Assembly: GCF_963576545.1 (NCBI RefSeq)
Contig: NC_083648.1
Coordinates: forward strand, 8,853,739-8,917,738
Direction: 5' to 3'
DNA from: Limanda limanda
Taxonomy: Eukaryota > Chordata > Actinopteri > Pleuronectiformes > Pleuronectidae
Length of the DNA: 64,000 nt
Position 1 is the stretch's first letter, and each line of letters starts with the position of its first letter. The position numbers and the translations under genes are program-made. A model generated the notes under the pieces. That model did not search any database and was not told where the DNA came from. It worked only from the letters and a program-made list of their open reading frames with translations. Shown here in pieces: positions 48,106-61,971 of the stretch.

Positions 48106-50394
48106 CTAATCTACCAGGGCAAGGTTTTTCGACTGGACCTTTGTTAGGTGATCCGATATACAGGCCTCGATCTTGTCACACTGGGCCAGGAAATCCTGTC
48201 GACAGACAACGAGCACACTCAGTAAAACAATTCCATTATTCTAAACTGTTTTATATAATCACCACATTTTGATAAAAACAGATAAAAAGGATTACCTGCA
48301 CTGTCTTTATAAGTCCCTTCTTCTTCATTTTGCAGTCATTGAAGTTTTCTGGGAGGCTCTGTTAGAAGAGAAACAGTATTAGGTTTGCTATATGACACAT
48401 TAATAAAACATGCCCTGAAAGAATAAACACTTAAATCACAATAGAGTACCATGGCATCTATCTGCTCCAGAATCTTCATGAACTGCTCAGCTGCTATTTT
48501 CACTCTGTTGTCTAGTTTCCCCAGAGCCTCTGCCTGCAGGTCTTTGGCCAGGAAGCCCTGGATAGAACAGGAACAGAGAGACATTTATAAATAGAAAAGG
48601 GAAGTGCAGGAAAAATATTCAAATTAAAAAACAGAAATAAATCCGTACATTCTTGAGTCCAGTTAACTCCCCGTCTACTTTCTCCAGCTTTTTAGCCGTT
48701 AGCTCCACAGACTTCTCAATGTCCTTCAGCTTCTTCAGTTCTGCTTCTTCCTCAGGACTATTCTGTTTGGAGATGATTGAGAGTTTGTTATGTGATCACA
48801 TATTTAGTCACCCATCAGGAACTTAACAAATGTAAACACCTTACCCGCTTTCCAATCATCATGAGCTTGCAGCCTCCTTTTATCCCGTAGGTGGATAAAC
48901 TCTCCTCCATGTCCTTCAGCGATTTTCCTGCCACAATGAAGAAGGCGAGGTTAGATAGCGGTCGATAAAGCTCGTTTGGCTTAGAATCAGAAGAGACCTT
49001 GAATCTACCTTTGAAAATGAGTTTCTGTGAGGCTGCTGGGACTCCGGTGGTCTGAACGAGAGCATCCGACAAGTCTTTGACAGTCGGACCATTCCCTTCT
49101 TCAGGAACAGTTAATGTGATGCTGTGCTTAATTGATCCTGAAGTAGGAGGAAGAAGAAAAGACACAAAAACTGTTATTCACTTTCCTACGTGGCAAATAA
49201 TATCATCATGGAATAAAGTGCGTGACTTGGTTATAAGTGGAACTATTCAGATGCATTAATTCAACAGCTGTGAAAAATGCTTTATTTCATTTGAAGAGCC
49301 TAAAGGTAACTTAGCAAATGTGACCTGCTCTACAAATTACAAAAAGCACTCAGTCAATACAATACTATTACAAAACTAAACAAGTAAACAAACCCCATAT
49401 TGAATATTTAACTAAATCCAAAGCCAGATACAATTATATTTACACATTATCTACAAGAACATGTAACGTCAACTGTAAACCAACACCCAAATTAAAATAA
49501 AAGGAATGTAAAGATTGAACATTTATAGATTAAAATGTTTATGGAACGGCTGTGCCGTTTTATTTAATCTAAGGGAAGATGGTTCTTGCCAATCTGTATT
49601 TTGGGATGTCCAGAAGACCTTGGTCCGTAGACCGTTAAGATCTCAGCGTGTGCAGAGGAAACACTAATTCAGAAATATAATGAGGGGCTAAACCATGTTG
49701 TGCTAATGTCATTTGAAGAATATTTAAAATCCATTCTACGTGGTAACCAATGAAGACTGGCCAGTGGGATGTGTAACCTGTGTCCTGTGTCAGTTAAAAG
49801 TCTGGCCACCAGTTGGACCTTCTTATATACAGTCTGTGGTTGGAGCCTCTTGGAAGGATAACACACTTGAATATTTTAGCAATGTTTCTTAACTGAAGGC
49901 CACAGGACTGAGTCACTTTCTTCAAGTTGAGTCTCAAAATTCAATTCGTTTTTAAGAGGCAGGCTGATCATCTCCAGCTTAATTGTAAGACTTCCTTGAT
50001 CGATATATAAACACAACGAGTACGTACAACACCAAACTGACAGACCTCAGATCTGTATTCACACCTAACAACAAACAGAATAACATGACATTTGTAGTGA
50101 TAACTATCGATATCGTATATAAAACATTTATAGTGTTTGACCATATAGAGCCCTGGACCTAACCGCTGGCTTCAGGACGTAAGCTACTGTACGCTAGCTA
50201 CAGTACATTAGCTAGAGTACATTAGCTGCAGTACGTTAGCTACAGTACATTAGGTACATTACGCTAGCTAACCGGTTCCTAGCTACACGACCGACATTTT
50301 AATTCCTTGCCAACATGCAACAGTTTGTCGTTTAACGTGTTAAAAAGCATTATTTACCGTTTGCAACAATGACCGTGATGGTTGGCTGTGACAT
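48106..50394 (-). CDS. bag1: BAG1, Hsp70 co-chaperone (7 exons, 207 aa)
   Basis: A nucleotide-exchange factor for Hsp70/Hsc70 that links chaperones to the proteasome and to survival signalling. Exons 50394-50358, 49137-49009, 48927-48845, 48762-48649, 48557-48450, 48358-48296, 48195-48106 close in frame to 208 codons including stop. Residues 1-83 form the ubiquitin-like domain ([31 protein letters not shown]). Residues about 90-195 are the three-helix BAG domain ([53 protein letters not shown]). The start is [13 protein letters not shown], so this is the short form; I see no upstream CTG-type long-form extension. Confidence 0.96.
50181..50271. repeat. Short tandem repeat in BAG1 intron 1
   Basis: About six imperfect 15-bp copies of GCTACAGTACATTA, lying some 90-180 bp downstream of BAG1 exon 1 on the transcribed strand. 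Confidence 0.8.
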
Positions 50395-50779
50395 GTTTCC
50401 TCCTGGAGTTCTTTGCACACATCAAAATGAAATCACAAAGCTAAATGCTAATGCTGCTGCTGCTGTCTGCTGGTGCTAGACACTGGCTACTTCCGGCGGC
50501 ACACCGGAAACAGTTTCCCCTGGCGCTTTGACTTTTTTTTTAATGCAAACTTTCAAATAAAAAGATAAACGCGTATTAAACTGATAGTGGGAACTTGCTG
50601 ATCTTGAAAAATATATAAAAGACATATTTCTTAACAAATACTTTTGTTTTTTTGTATAGATTTATGACGTGGTTAAACTTCGATATGGAGACACGTTCAG
50701 ATTGTTGACGTTCAACGTTTAATTTTTTACCCTTCACAATAAGATCTTTCTCCGCAGGCTCCATAGATTGTGACCATAT

Positions 50780-50871
50780 GGCTCTGTGGCGCAATGGATA
50801 GCGCGTTGGACTTCTAGGCAGGCACTTGTGCAGCAATTCAAAGGTTGTGGGTTCGAGTCCCACCAGAGTCG
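50780..50871 (+). tRNA. tRNA-Arg(TCT) with 19-bp intron
   Basis: Acceptor arms GGCTCTG (50780-50786) and CAGAGTC (50864-50870) pair with one G-T, and G50871 is the discriminator. A-box TGGCGCAATGG and B-box GGTTCGAGTCC are intact. The anticodon stem is TTGGA/TTCAA and the anticodon TCT is at 50813-50815. The 19-bp intron, 50817-50835, sits after position 37 as in other vertebrate tRNA-Arg(TCT) genes. The mature length is 73 nt. It lies upstream of and divergent from BAG1. Confidence 0.95.
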
Positions 50872-51094
50872 GAGACATTTTTGAGATGAAGACAAAATGG
50901 ATCAAAGTTAAAGTTCTTGTTGAGTCTTCGAAGCACATATCACTATGATCAAAACATTTTGCGCTCAAGATTGCGCGTTAAACCAAAGTAACTTGTTGTA
51001 GGAACAGTCACTACTGTGCTACAGCGCCCCCTGCAGACCTCTGGTGATTCAGTGGACTTTGTGGTCCCACTTAATGATCCCAAACACAACTGGA

Positions 51095-51480
51095 CGGTGG
51101 AATACTGTCGTCGACAGAGCCCAACACACCGCAAACTAAGAAAACACATGTAAATAGAAAATGTGCAAATTAAGAAAACAACTTTTAATCAATTTGACTG
51201 CAAGAAGTCACAAAAAATGCAAATATAGTAACACGCTGCGAATTTGGAAAACTACAGCGGAAATGTTTCCAGGAGACCTTAAAAAAAGGGATGAAGCTGG
51301 CTCTGAGTTCAACGCTTTGAGAAGATGCAACACCACTGACGGATAGCAGAGTTCAATAACTTCACAAGGTGTTGAACTACAGACTTTTTGCAGCGCATGT
51401 GTCGTCAAATTGATGAAGTTGTTTTCTTAATTTGCACGAGATTTCTTAATTGACAGTGCTTTGGGCTCTCTAGGCCACCG
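51095..51480. mobile_element. MITE-like element with nested inverted repeats
   Basis: Outer ends CGGTGG (51095-51100) and CCACCG (51475-51480) with GAGCCC/GGGCTC further in are mutually inverted. Inside them GTGCAAATTAAGAAAACAAC (from 51163) has an exact reverse complement ending at 51437, 22 bp in all. There is no coding capacity. The total of about 386 bp fits a non-autonomous DNA transposon. The ends and target duplication are not certain. Confidence 0.5.
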
Positions 51481-52320
51481 TAGTTGATATTACCCATGAT
51501 CCTGGGCTTCCTGAACCAGGAGAGATGTAACAAATCCACCAAACTCGGTCTGGAAATCTTCATATTTTAAGGGTATCGTGATGTCTAACTCTTTTTGACT
51601 GATCCGCAGTTCAGCATTTCTCCTCAACACGCTGGGCCTCCAAAATAGCTCCATTCCCTTATTTTGCATCAGCTTCAAACCAATTTTGAAGCTGATATTT
51701 AAAGGTAAAAATGTTTAGCTTTTATGTGAGAGTTTTAGACAAAGGCCGACTGGCTGTGTCCATGTTCCCAGTCATTAAGCTAAACCAAATCTTGTATTAA
51801 ATGGACATATATAAGTGTTATCAATTCTATCATCTAACTGTCAGAGAGAAAGCAAATAAGATGTGTTTCCAAAATGTCTAACTACTGCTTTAATCATAGT
51901 TATATTGCAGTTGAAATTCTTCTAAAACTTCAAATAGTATCTTAAATATGGTAAATGATTTGAAAAGAAGTACTCCAGCTTGGTTTCTGGCAGCATGGGC
52001 AAAACTTTGTTGGGGAAATGTGGATGTGTGGGCGGCTCAAAAGCAGCCTACACCTCCGCTTTAGCCTGGGGCCCTTGAGCAAGGTCCTGTGTGGCCCTTG
52101 AGCAAGGTCCTGTGTGGCCCTTTACAAATAATAATTAACCACAACACGTTTATAGTAGTCCACCTTCTAATTAAAGTGTTAGATTCTACGTTTTCTTGGC
52201 CAGCAGCGTAAATCTCAAGGTCTGCAAGTAGAGTTAAATCCACAGAAATAGGAATCCACAGAGAAAGAACAATAATAAGATAATTACCAATGAATCAATA
52301 ATTCAAGGTTGCTGTAAAAC
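51481..52320. other. Intergenic DNA between BAG1/tRNA and CHMP5 3' end
   Basis: No supported gene. It includes a 25-bp tandem duplication around GCCCTTGAGCAAGGTCCTGT (about 52069-52118). That phrase recurs in many fish repeats. The - strand frame at 51490-51678 has no recognisable domain. Confidence 0.6.
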
Positions 52321-52326
52321 ACATAA

Positions 52327-52332
52327 TTTATT
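52327..52332 (-). terminator. CHMP5 poly(A) signal candidate
   Basis: AATAAA on the transcribed strand about 645 bp after the CHMP5 stop. Confidence 0.5.
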
Positions 52333-52975
52333 TTGCATGTGTCAGATAGCCTTAAGCTATTTTAAACAGACGAGTGGGAATCATCTTTTCCACAAACACA
52401 AACACAGAACCAAAAATAAATTAACACTAGGGTAATACTGCAGATGACTGAGAAGTCAAGTGTTAGACGGGAGGCTGAAGGGCAGATAAGGAGAAGAACA
52501 CGTTTTTGAAAGAAGGCCACATGCTAGCACAGTAGTAGTAACAACACAAAACCCAACAACTTCAAAATCGGAGTGTTTCAGGTCAAAGGGGTTTTTTTTA
52601 TGTTCAGTGGAAACTGCTTATAGTGATCAACCATCTATATGGATCTAAAAGGTCTGGGGAAGAACCGTTCCTATACAATGCTTACAGTGTTCATTTAGGG
52701 TCTTTTCATGTTTTGACAGTTTCCCCCCGCTCTGTCAGCGGAGCAGCAGAGTCAGTGTGTGTGTGTGTGTGCGCACACATACGCAATAGTGCAATGTTAC
52801 CTTTCCCTCAAGTTCCAGAACTATCATACAGAAATAATAGAAATCAACCGCTTATAGTGATACGTTTCCCCCAGGACAAACGTGATCACTATTAGCGATT
52901 TCCACTGTATTTAGTGTTACTCTACGTATAAAAGTGTTTTAAGGTGAAGTGCAGTCGTTCCAACCCACTCCTGGT

Positions 52976-55844
<2,869 letters not shown>

Positions 55845-55849
55845 TTTCC

Positions 55850-56100
55850 CCACGTTGACTCAACTCTGGGCTTTTTTCTTTATCTTTTAAAAAACACACA
55901 AAAACAACCACACGCTCCAGGATCTCTCTCCCACAGAAGACACACCCGGAAGTAACGGTTCCAACGGGAAGGGCTCCGATTGGTCGGCGTAAACAGTCGC
56001 GGCCAATTGGGTGGGGTTTAGAATCCCGCCTCCGTGTGGCGAGCAGAGGAACAGCAGCTGTGGTAACACACCATTGTCTCCGTGGAAACGTTCTTCTGCT
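55850..56100 (-). promoter_or_regulatory. chmp5: CHMP5 promoter region
   Basis: GC-richer DNA upstream of the CHMP5 start, with an ETS-like ACCCGGAAGT (about 55946) and two CCAAT-type motifs (GATTGGTCGG at about 55978, CCAATTGG at about 56003). No TATA box is seen. Confidence 0.45.
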
Positions 56101-56109
56101 GCAGCCTTT

Positions 56110-59100
56110 GTTGAATCTGCAGAAAGACACAGCCAATCTATTTATGATTTTATATAAGGAGATGAATTTAGACTTGTTATATCATCTGTTCCCATATGCA
56201 TCACTCTGATGGACAGTTTATCTATCATGTAATACTAAAAACAACAACATCAATAACAACAATAAAAGTAATAGCAATAATAAAAATTATAATTATAATC
56301 ATCATCATCACCATCATCATCTAGATGCTAACAATGGAACCAATTAAAATGATTCTATACAACTACTATACAATCCACTGTATCTACACATCTTCATAGC
56401 AGTAACTTCCTTTAAATCAAAGTTAAACACCTGCTTTTATCATATTCTATTCCCTGATTTTACCTTATTGTAGATTTTACTATTGTAATGGATGGTCTTG
56501 CTTGAATTGAAATGTTTTTATTCATGTCATCATTCTATTATAACTCTCTTACATGAATTTTTTATGTATTCTTGCTTGTGTGTCTTTTATTATATTTATA
56601 ATAATAATAGCAATTTTTTTAAAACAACATGACATAAACACATGTTATACGTAACATCCACTTTTTTCATATACAGTACCTTATGTATTACCCATTTATT
56701 ATTCATTACAGAACCACTTCCACTCTTCCACAGCTGCATCACTTCTTTCCCTGTTTACATCTTCAGATAAGAGTCTTTTTGGCAGAATGTATAATGTTCT
56801 TGTACTTAGCACCATAGGAACAAATTACTTGACAACACATGTAATAAGGCACCAATTCTAAGATGTAAATTCTATTTGCTACTTTGATATTCTGTTCTGT
56901 TTAACTCAAATTAAACATGGTGGGTCGTGACAGCTAACTGGGATGTCATTTTGAGTGAAAATCCTGAGATTGAATGATTTTAGTCGATAAAAATAAACTA
57001 ATTTAATGGAATTAATGTTTCTTCCCGCAAATTCTTGACTTTGAAGTGTGTGGAGCAACAACTGCATGAATCTCTAAAAGAAAACCTTTAAAAAAAGATT
57101 GAAAAGTGAATAAAATGAATGCTGTTCATATACTTATAAGTATAATATAAATATAGTATCAAGATAGTATACAGCATTTAACTTATGTCTTTATATTCCA
57201 TCAACATATATTACCAACATTTATAACAATATTATAATCAAACAGCTAAAATTACACAAATCAAAGGAAATTCTCATGAACTGGCAAAAAAACCTATGAA
57301 ACATTATCTTAAATAACTTATAATGCTTTAATTGCGCCATAAGCTACTATTGAACTTTTGTACAGGCCTCCTGTTTTTTGTTTTTTTTAAGTGTCACAGA
57401 TGAATTGCCTCGTAATTATTATAAGCACATAACACTCATACACTTACTATGAATAAAGCCTTGTCATCCCCCTGACCTGTCTGAACTGCCTGTGACAGCT
57501 TCTCTTTTGAACAATGAAGCCTATTAAAGCCTTATTGGACTGCCTGTAAGTAATGGTTTGCTAATACAATTGCGTCTTCGAGAGACAAAGACAGAGAGCA
57601 GGAAGCAAATCAGTAATAGCACGGGGTTCGTCAGTGCTCACATAGAAAGACTGATTTAAATTGCCCCTCAGAGCTCGGAGAATCTCTGAACACCATTAGT
57701 CCTGTCAGCTGCTGGGAAGAGCGCTGCATCTCCCACAAGCTGCTGACAAATTTCAACCACAGAGGAAGACAGAGCACGTCTATATAATAAATACAGTAAA
57801 AACAACATTGCACACTCACCACTGCAGCACTGGAAAAAATTACTGAATGTCATGTGGGAGTAGCTTTGAGAACAACCATATTCTATACCAGCAGGGCCAT
57901 AATGTTTCCCAGTTAAAACTGCGCTTTGGCCCCCCCTGCTTTTTCACAAATATATTATAAATATATCAAATTTTTCAATATGGAACGTAGTCCCCCTCAT
58001 TGAACTAGATTTAAATTCAAGATCTGAATCAGTACCCTGAACATGCCGGACCTTTGAAAAATAGTTGGAGCAGTTTGTGCATATAGAAACGAGGAGAACA
58101 CATCATTTCCTTGGCGGAGGTAATTAAACTGCTTGTAGATCTTTAATCTCCACTAATACAATCCATGTCTCCATAATCAAAATGTTGTCATCACCGGCTG
58201 GGCAATATTAGATCTGGAAAATCCAAAACCATTCAGAACCACAGCGGCAGCAGCTTTACCTGAAGCTCCTCGCACAAGCAGCCGCTGCAAACAGCGGCGC
58301 AAGGCCACCAACACAAAACCCCCCTCACCATGGAAACATGGCTTGTGATGTTATTCCATATTTTCTCCTCTTTGGGCGTTGATGAGTGTTAAACAAAGGA
58401 CGGAAGAGAAATGAGTCAGTCTCACATTTTCTTTGGTGATTTATCGTGATCACCACCTTTATTGTGACTTCTGACAATCAGAGATATAAGTTACATGAAA
58501 ATATAAATACAGCGTATAACAGATACAATGAGTTTACAAAGCAGCAGCACATTATACACAATTGGTGCTCAAACCTGGGCTGAGTGCAGCTGCTCGTGAA
58601 CAATGGAGGCAAAGCATGAAATCTTGTCGATAAAGTATTTGAAGAATAATTAAGAAGCAAACAGTAGGCTGTCCACTGTGAGAGCAATAGGAATAAATAG
58701 TGCTACAATAACCTTCAGCAGTAAGTTTACACAAGAAAATACCTTCAGACTCTTAAGGAAAGAAATAATAATCACGAAAATAGATGTGGTCGATTGCTGA
58801 TGTTTTGGAGCGAGCAAGCTATCAGAGCTAAGACACCAAGGATAAGGCACAAAAACACATCTTCTGCTATAACGACAGCTTTTGGCAGGTTATATATTTA
58901 TAGTCAGTTCAATAGCAAGAAATCAAACCTTCAAAAGATTTGGATTTAATTTGATGAGGTGGATTTGATGAAAAGCTCCAATAACAACATCAAATCAAAT
59001 TACTTGTCACAAGAGGTGAAGTACAGCGCAATAAACAGTGGCTCCAACCAGGAGAACTGAAATGAATTCAATGTATACCACGGAAAAGAAAACAGTTCCT

Positions 59101-60290
59101 TATCTGGGTTCATTCACTGATTGTTAGTTAGAATAATTAACTTGTTTATTCCTCATCAGTGCAGGTGCTGTCAAACACATAAAGCTGAGGAGCCCAAGCT
59201 ATTTAAATTAACTGCTTAATATCACATATCAGGCGGTTCTACAATAGAATAAAATAAATAATAAAATCTGAGAGAAAAATGTTATTTTCACGAGGGGTGT
59301 GTTGTTATCTTGTTGCCTTGGAGCCCTCGGCCCAGTTTTCACACGTACTAGTGGTTTCAGACAAGGTGAGAACCCGGCAGGTCGACATCACCGGGTGCAA
59401 TGCTCCACATCTCCTGGATGTGACGCAGCCTCCAGGCAGAGATGGTTTGAGGGTGAGGAGCAGTGTCGGCTGTAAGAACCGTTGCTTCCTGCACAGAAAA
59501 CCATGGACGGAGATGATTTGACGTCTCGTCAAGATGAAAATATTCACTATCTGCTCGTGGGGATTTATGGGGGATGATCCCTGAGAGGTTATTACATATC
59601 CTACATGGGTTTACTCGCCAAGCGGAGACTCCTCAAAGATATAGGCGATGCCATATATTTACAGAACAGCTTTACACCACATCACAATTCACATTAGACA
59701 CAGTTAGTGTAAAATTATGCTGAAGATTGAACCTGAAAAAAACTGATTTTCATAAAACTCCACTTGATCTTTTTATGCACGTGAGAAATATATTATTCAC
59801 TTGAGTAATAAAAGCCAATTGGACAAATAGCAAAATGTGATTATTCACATGGTAAAATACTTTTGGTTTGTCTTTTTTAAATTATCAATACAAACAATGA
59901 AATGAAGAAGAATATGCTTTGTTTAGATTTCAGCTTTCTTTTTTTTTTCTATACATCAAGTTGCAATTTCTGTAGAAGTTGTAAAATTCGGAATATAATG
60001 ATTTAAGAACTAACTGGGCTGCGATTCCGGAAGCTTATTTCAACTTTCACTGTCACAATCTCATAGGATTTGAATCTCCATTTTGGAGATGTTGCCAGAA
60101 AGAGACCAAAACCAATGATTTAGTTGGTATCTGAAAATCGTCCTACATCCCGACCTTTTCTGTTATCTGTGGCAAACAAGTGATTCCTAAACCAGGTGTA
60201 AACCATTCAATCATTGGTGATCCTTTCCATTATCTTTTTAAAGGATTAGTGATTTTCCAGAGGTCAACCCTTTGGAGAAATAAATAAAGA
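56110..60290. other. AT-rich intergenic region between CHMP5 and the transposon
   Basis: About 4.2 kb with no supported coding exon or RNA gene. It contains simple AAC/AAT tracts (about 56235-56320). A copy of the CCGCCAAGG repeat family lies at 58040-58124. Part of the right side may be the displaced OPRK1 3'UTR. Confidence 0.6.
58040..58124 (-). repeat. Dispersed repeat, copy D (inverted)
   Basis: Read on the - strand: AATTACCTCCGCCAAGGAAA, then an eroded body. It is the opening motif of the family seen at 7194 and 40693. Confidence 0.5.
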
Positions 60291-60519
60291 CTACACCGCG
60301 TTCCACATTATTATGCAAATTGGATATAAGGGTAAAAAACATTCATTTTTTAGTTTTTGAATTAAACTCATGGATGGTATTGTGTCTCAGGGCTATTTGG
60401 ATGATTGAAATCAATCTCAGACACCTGTGATAATTAGTTTGCCAGGTGAGCCCAATCAAAGGAAAACTACTTAATAAGGATGTTCCACATTATTAAGCAA
60501 GCTACATGTTTCAGGCAAA

Positions 60520-61533
60520 ATAGGGAAGAAAAAGGATCTCTCTGCTGCTGAAAAGCAGCAAATAGTGCAATTCCTTGGTCAAGGTATCACAACATTGGAT
60601 ATTTCCAAAATAATTGCTCGTGATCATCGGACGGTGAAGAAATTTGTCACTGATTCACAGCACAAGCGGGTTCGTTCAGACAAAGGCAAAATAAGGAAGA
60701 TTTCTGCCAAACAAATGTGTAGGGTTAGGAGGGCAGCCACTAAAATGCCATTGAATAGCAGCAAACAGGTGTTTGAAGCCGCTGGTGCCTCTGGAGTCTT
60801 GCAAACTTCAAGATGAAAGATGCTCAAGAGGTTTGCAAGTGTCCTTAAACCTGTTATTCGTTCCTCTAAACCAAGCTCACAACCAAAAAAGGGTTGCAGT
60901 GGGCTCAGGACTACATAAAGACTAAGTTCCAAACTGTTTTGTTTACGGATGAGTGCCGTGCCACCCTTGATGGTCCTGATGGATGGAGTAGTGGATGGTT
61001 GGTGAATGGCCACCATGTCCCAACAAGGCTGAGACGTCAACAAGGAGGTGGCAGAGTCATGTTTTGGGCCGGAATCAATGGGGAGAGAGCTGGTCGGCCC
61101 CTTCAGGGTCCCTGACAGTGTGAAAATGACCCCGGCAAAGTACGTAGAGTTTCTGACTGACCACTTTCTTCCGTGGTACAAAAAGAAGAACCGTGCCTTC
61201 CAAAGCCAAATCATATTCATGCATGACAATGCACCTTCTCATGCTGCAAAGAATACCTCTGGGGCATTGGCTGCTATGGGCATAAAAGGAGAGAAACTCA
61301 TGGTGTGGCCCCCATCTTCCCCTGACCTTAACCCTATTGAGAACCTTTGGAGCATCATCAAGCAAAATATCTATGTGGGTGGAAGGCAGTTCACATCCAA
61401 GCAGGTGCTCTGGGAGGCTATTATGGCATCCTGCAAAGACATTAAAGCAGAAACTATCAAAGAACTCACAAGTTTAATAGATGCAAGAATTGTGAAGGTA
61501 ATATCAAAGAAGGGGTCCTATGTTAACATGTAA
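60520..61533 (+). pseudogene. Decayed Tc1/mariner transposase
   Basis: Frame fragments cover the whole enzyme. The N-terminal helix-turn-helix (QQIVQFLGQGITTLDISKII, then DHRTVKKFV) lies in 60520-60816. The first catalytic Asp is in FTDEC (60894-61115). The second Asp (MHDNAPSH) and the Glu (SPDLNPIENLW) are in 61048-61533. Thirty-seven residues separate the last two acidic residues, fitting DD37E rather than DD34E. The expected start reads ATA (60520-60522), a TGA ends the first fragment, and frameshifts near 60880 and 61080 separate the rest. No active enzyme is expected. Confidence 0.9.
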
Positions 61534-61710
61534 CTTGACCTGTTAAGATGTTTTTGATTAAAACCTTTTTTTGATTTCAGTAAATATGACCTCTTAATGC
61601 TGCAAATTCCACAAATGACAATTTTAAGTTCTTTAAAACCTATAAAATATCTTGAAACTCAGAAACTCAGAGACTCTGCATAATAATTTGGAACACTGCA
61701 TTTTGAGTTT

Positions 61711-61716
61711 TTTATT
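61711..61716 (-). terminator. AATAAA inside the transposon, downstream of OPRK1
   Basis: TTTATT on the + strand gives AATAAA on the OPRK1 transcribed strand 256 bp after its stop codon. It lies within transposon sequence and is the nearest canonical hexamer I see. Use is inferred. Confidence 0.35.
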
Positions 61717-61971
61717 TTTGAAAAAAATACTGTTATCATTGGGAGGTTTGTTCAATAAAATTTGAATTATACTCTAACAGTTGATGACTTGAAAAATATA
61801 CTGACTGGCTGTGCATTACTATTTAGGAAAATCTGAGCAAAGTGTAATCTGCATAATAATGTGGAACGCGGTGTATAGCCCTCGGCGTTAGATGGCAGAG
61901 GTGATTTGAGTCAAGCCCAGGTCGTTGGAGTCCTCCCAGCCCTGACGCATGGAGGACATTTCCATGGCTAG

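Larger units (their letters stand above)
60294..61873 (+). mobile_element. Tc1/mariner transposon (DD37E-like, IR/DR type), 1580 bp
   Basis: Both ends are near-perfect inverted copies (CACCGCGTTCCACATTATTA onwards, 60294 and 61873 inward) flanked by TA at 60292-60293 and 61874-61875, the Tc1/mariner target duplication. Inner repeats (TTCCACATTATTAAGCA at about 60483; TCTGCATAATAATTTGGAA at about 61676) give two direct repeats per end. The transposase frame between them is broken. The element lies 98 bp beyond the opioid receptor stop codon, in opposite orientation to that gene. Confidence 0.95.

Noticed and set aside
51490..51678. 62-aa - strand frame near the MITE
   Set aside because: No recognised domain, no splice partners, flanked by repeat DNA.
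59279..59547. Overlapping 80-aa frames on both strands
   Set aside because: No domain, no conserved motif, no splice context; treated as chance.
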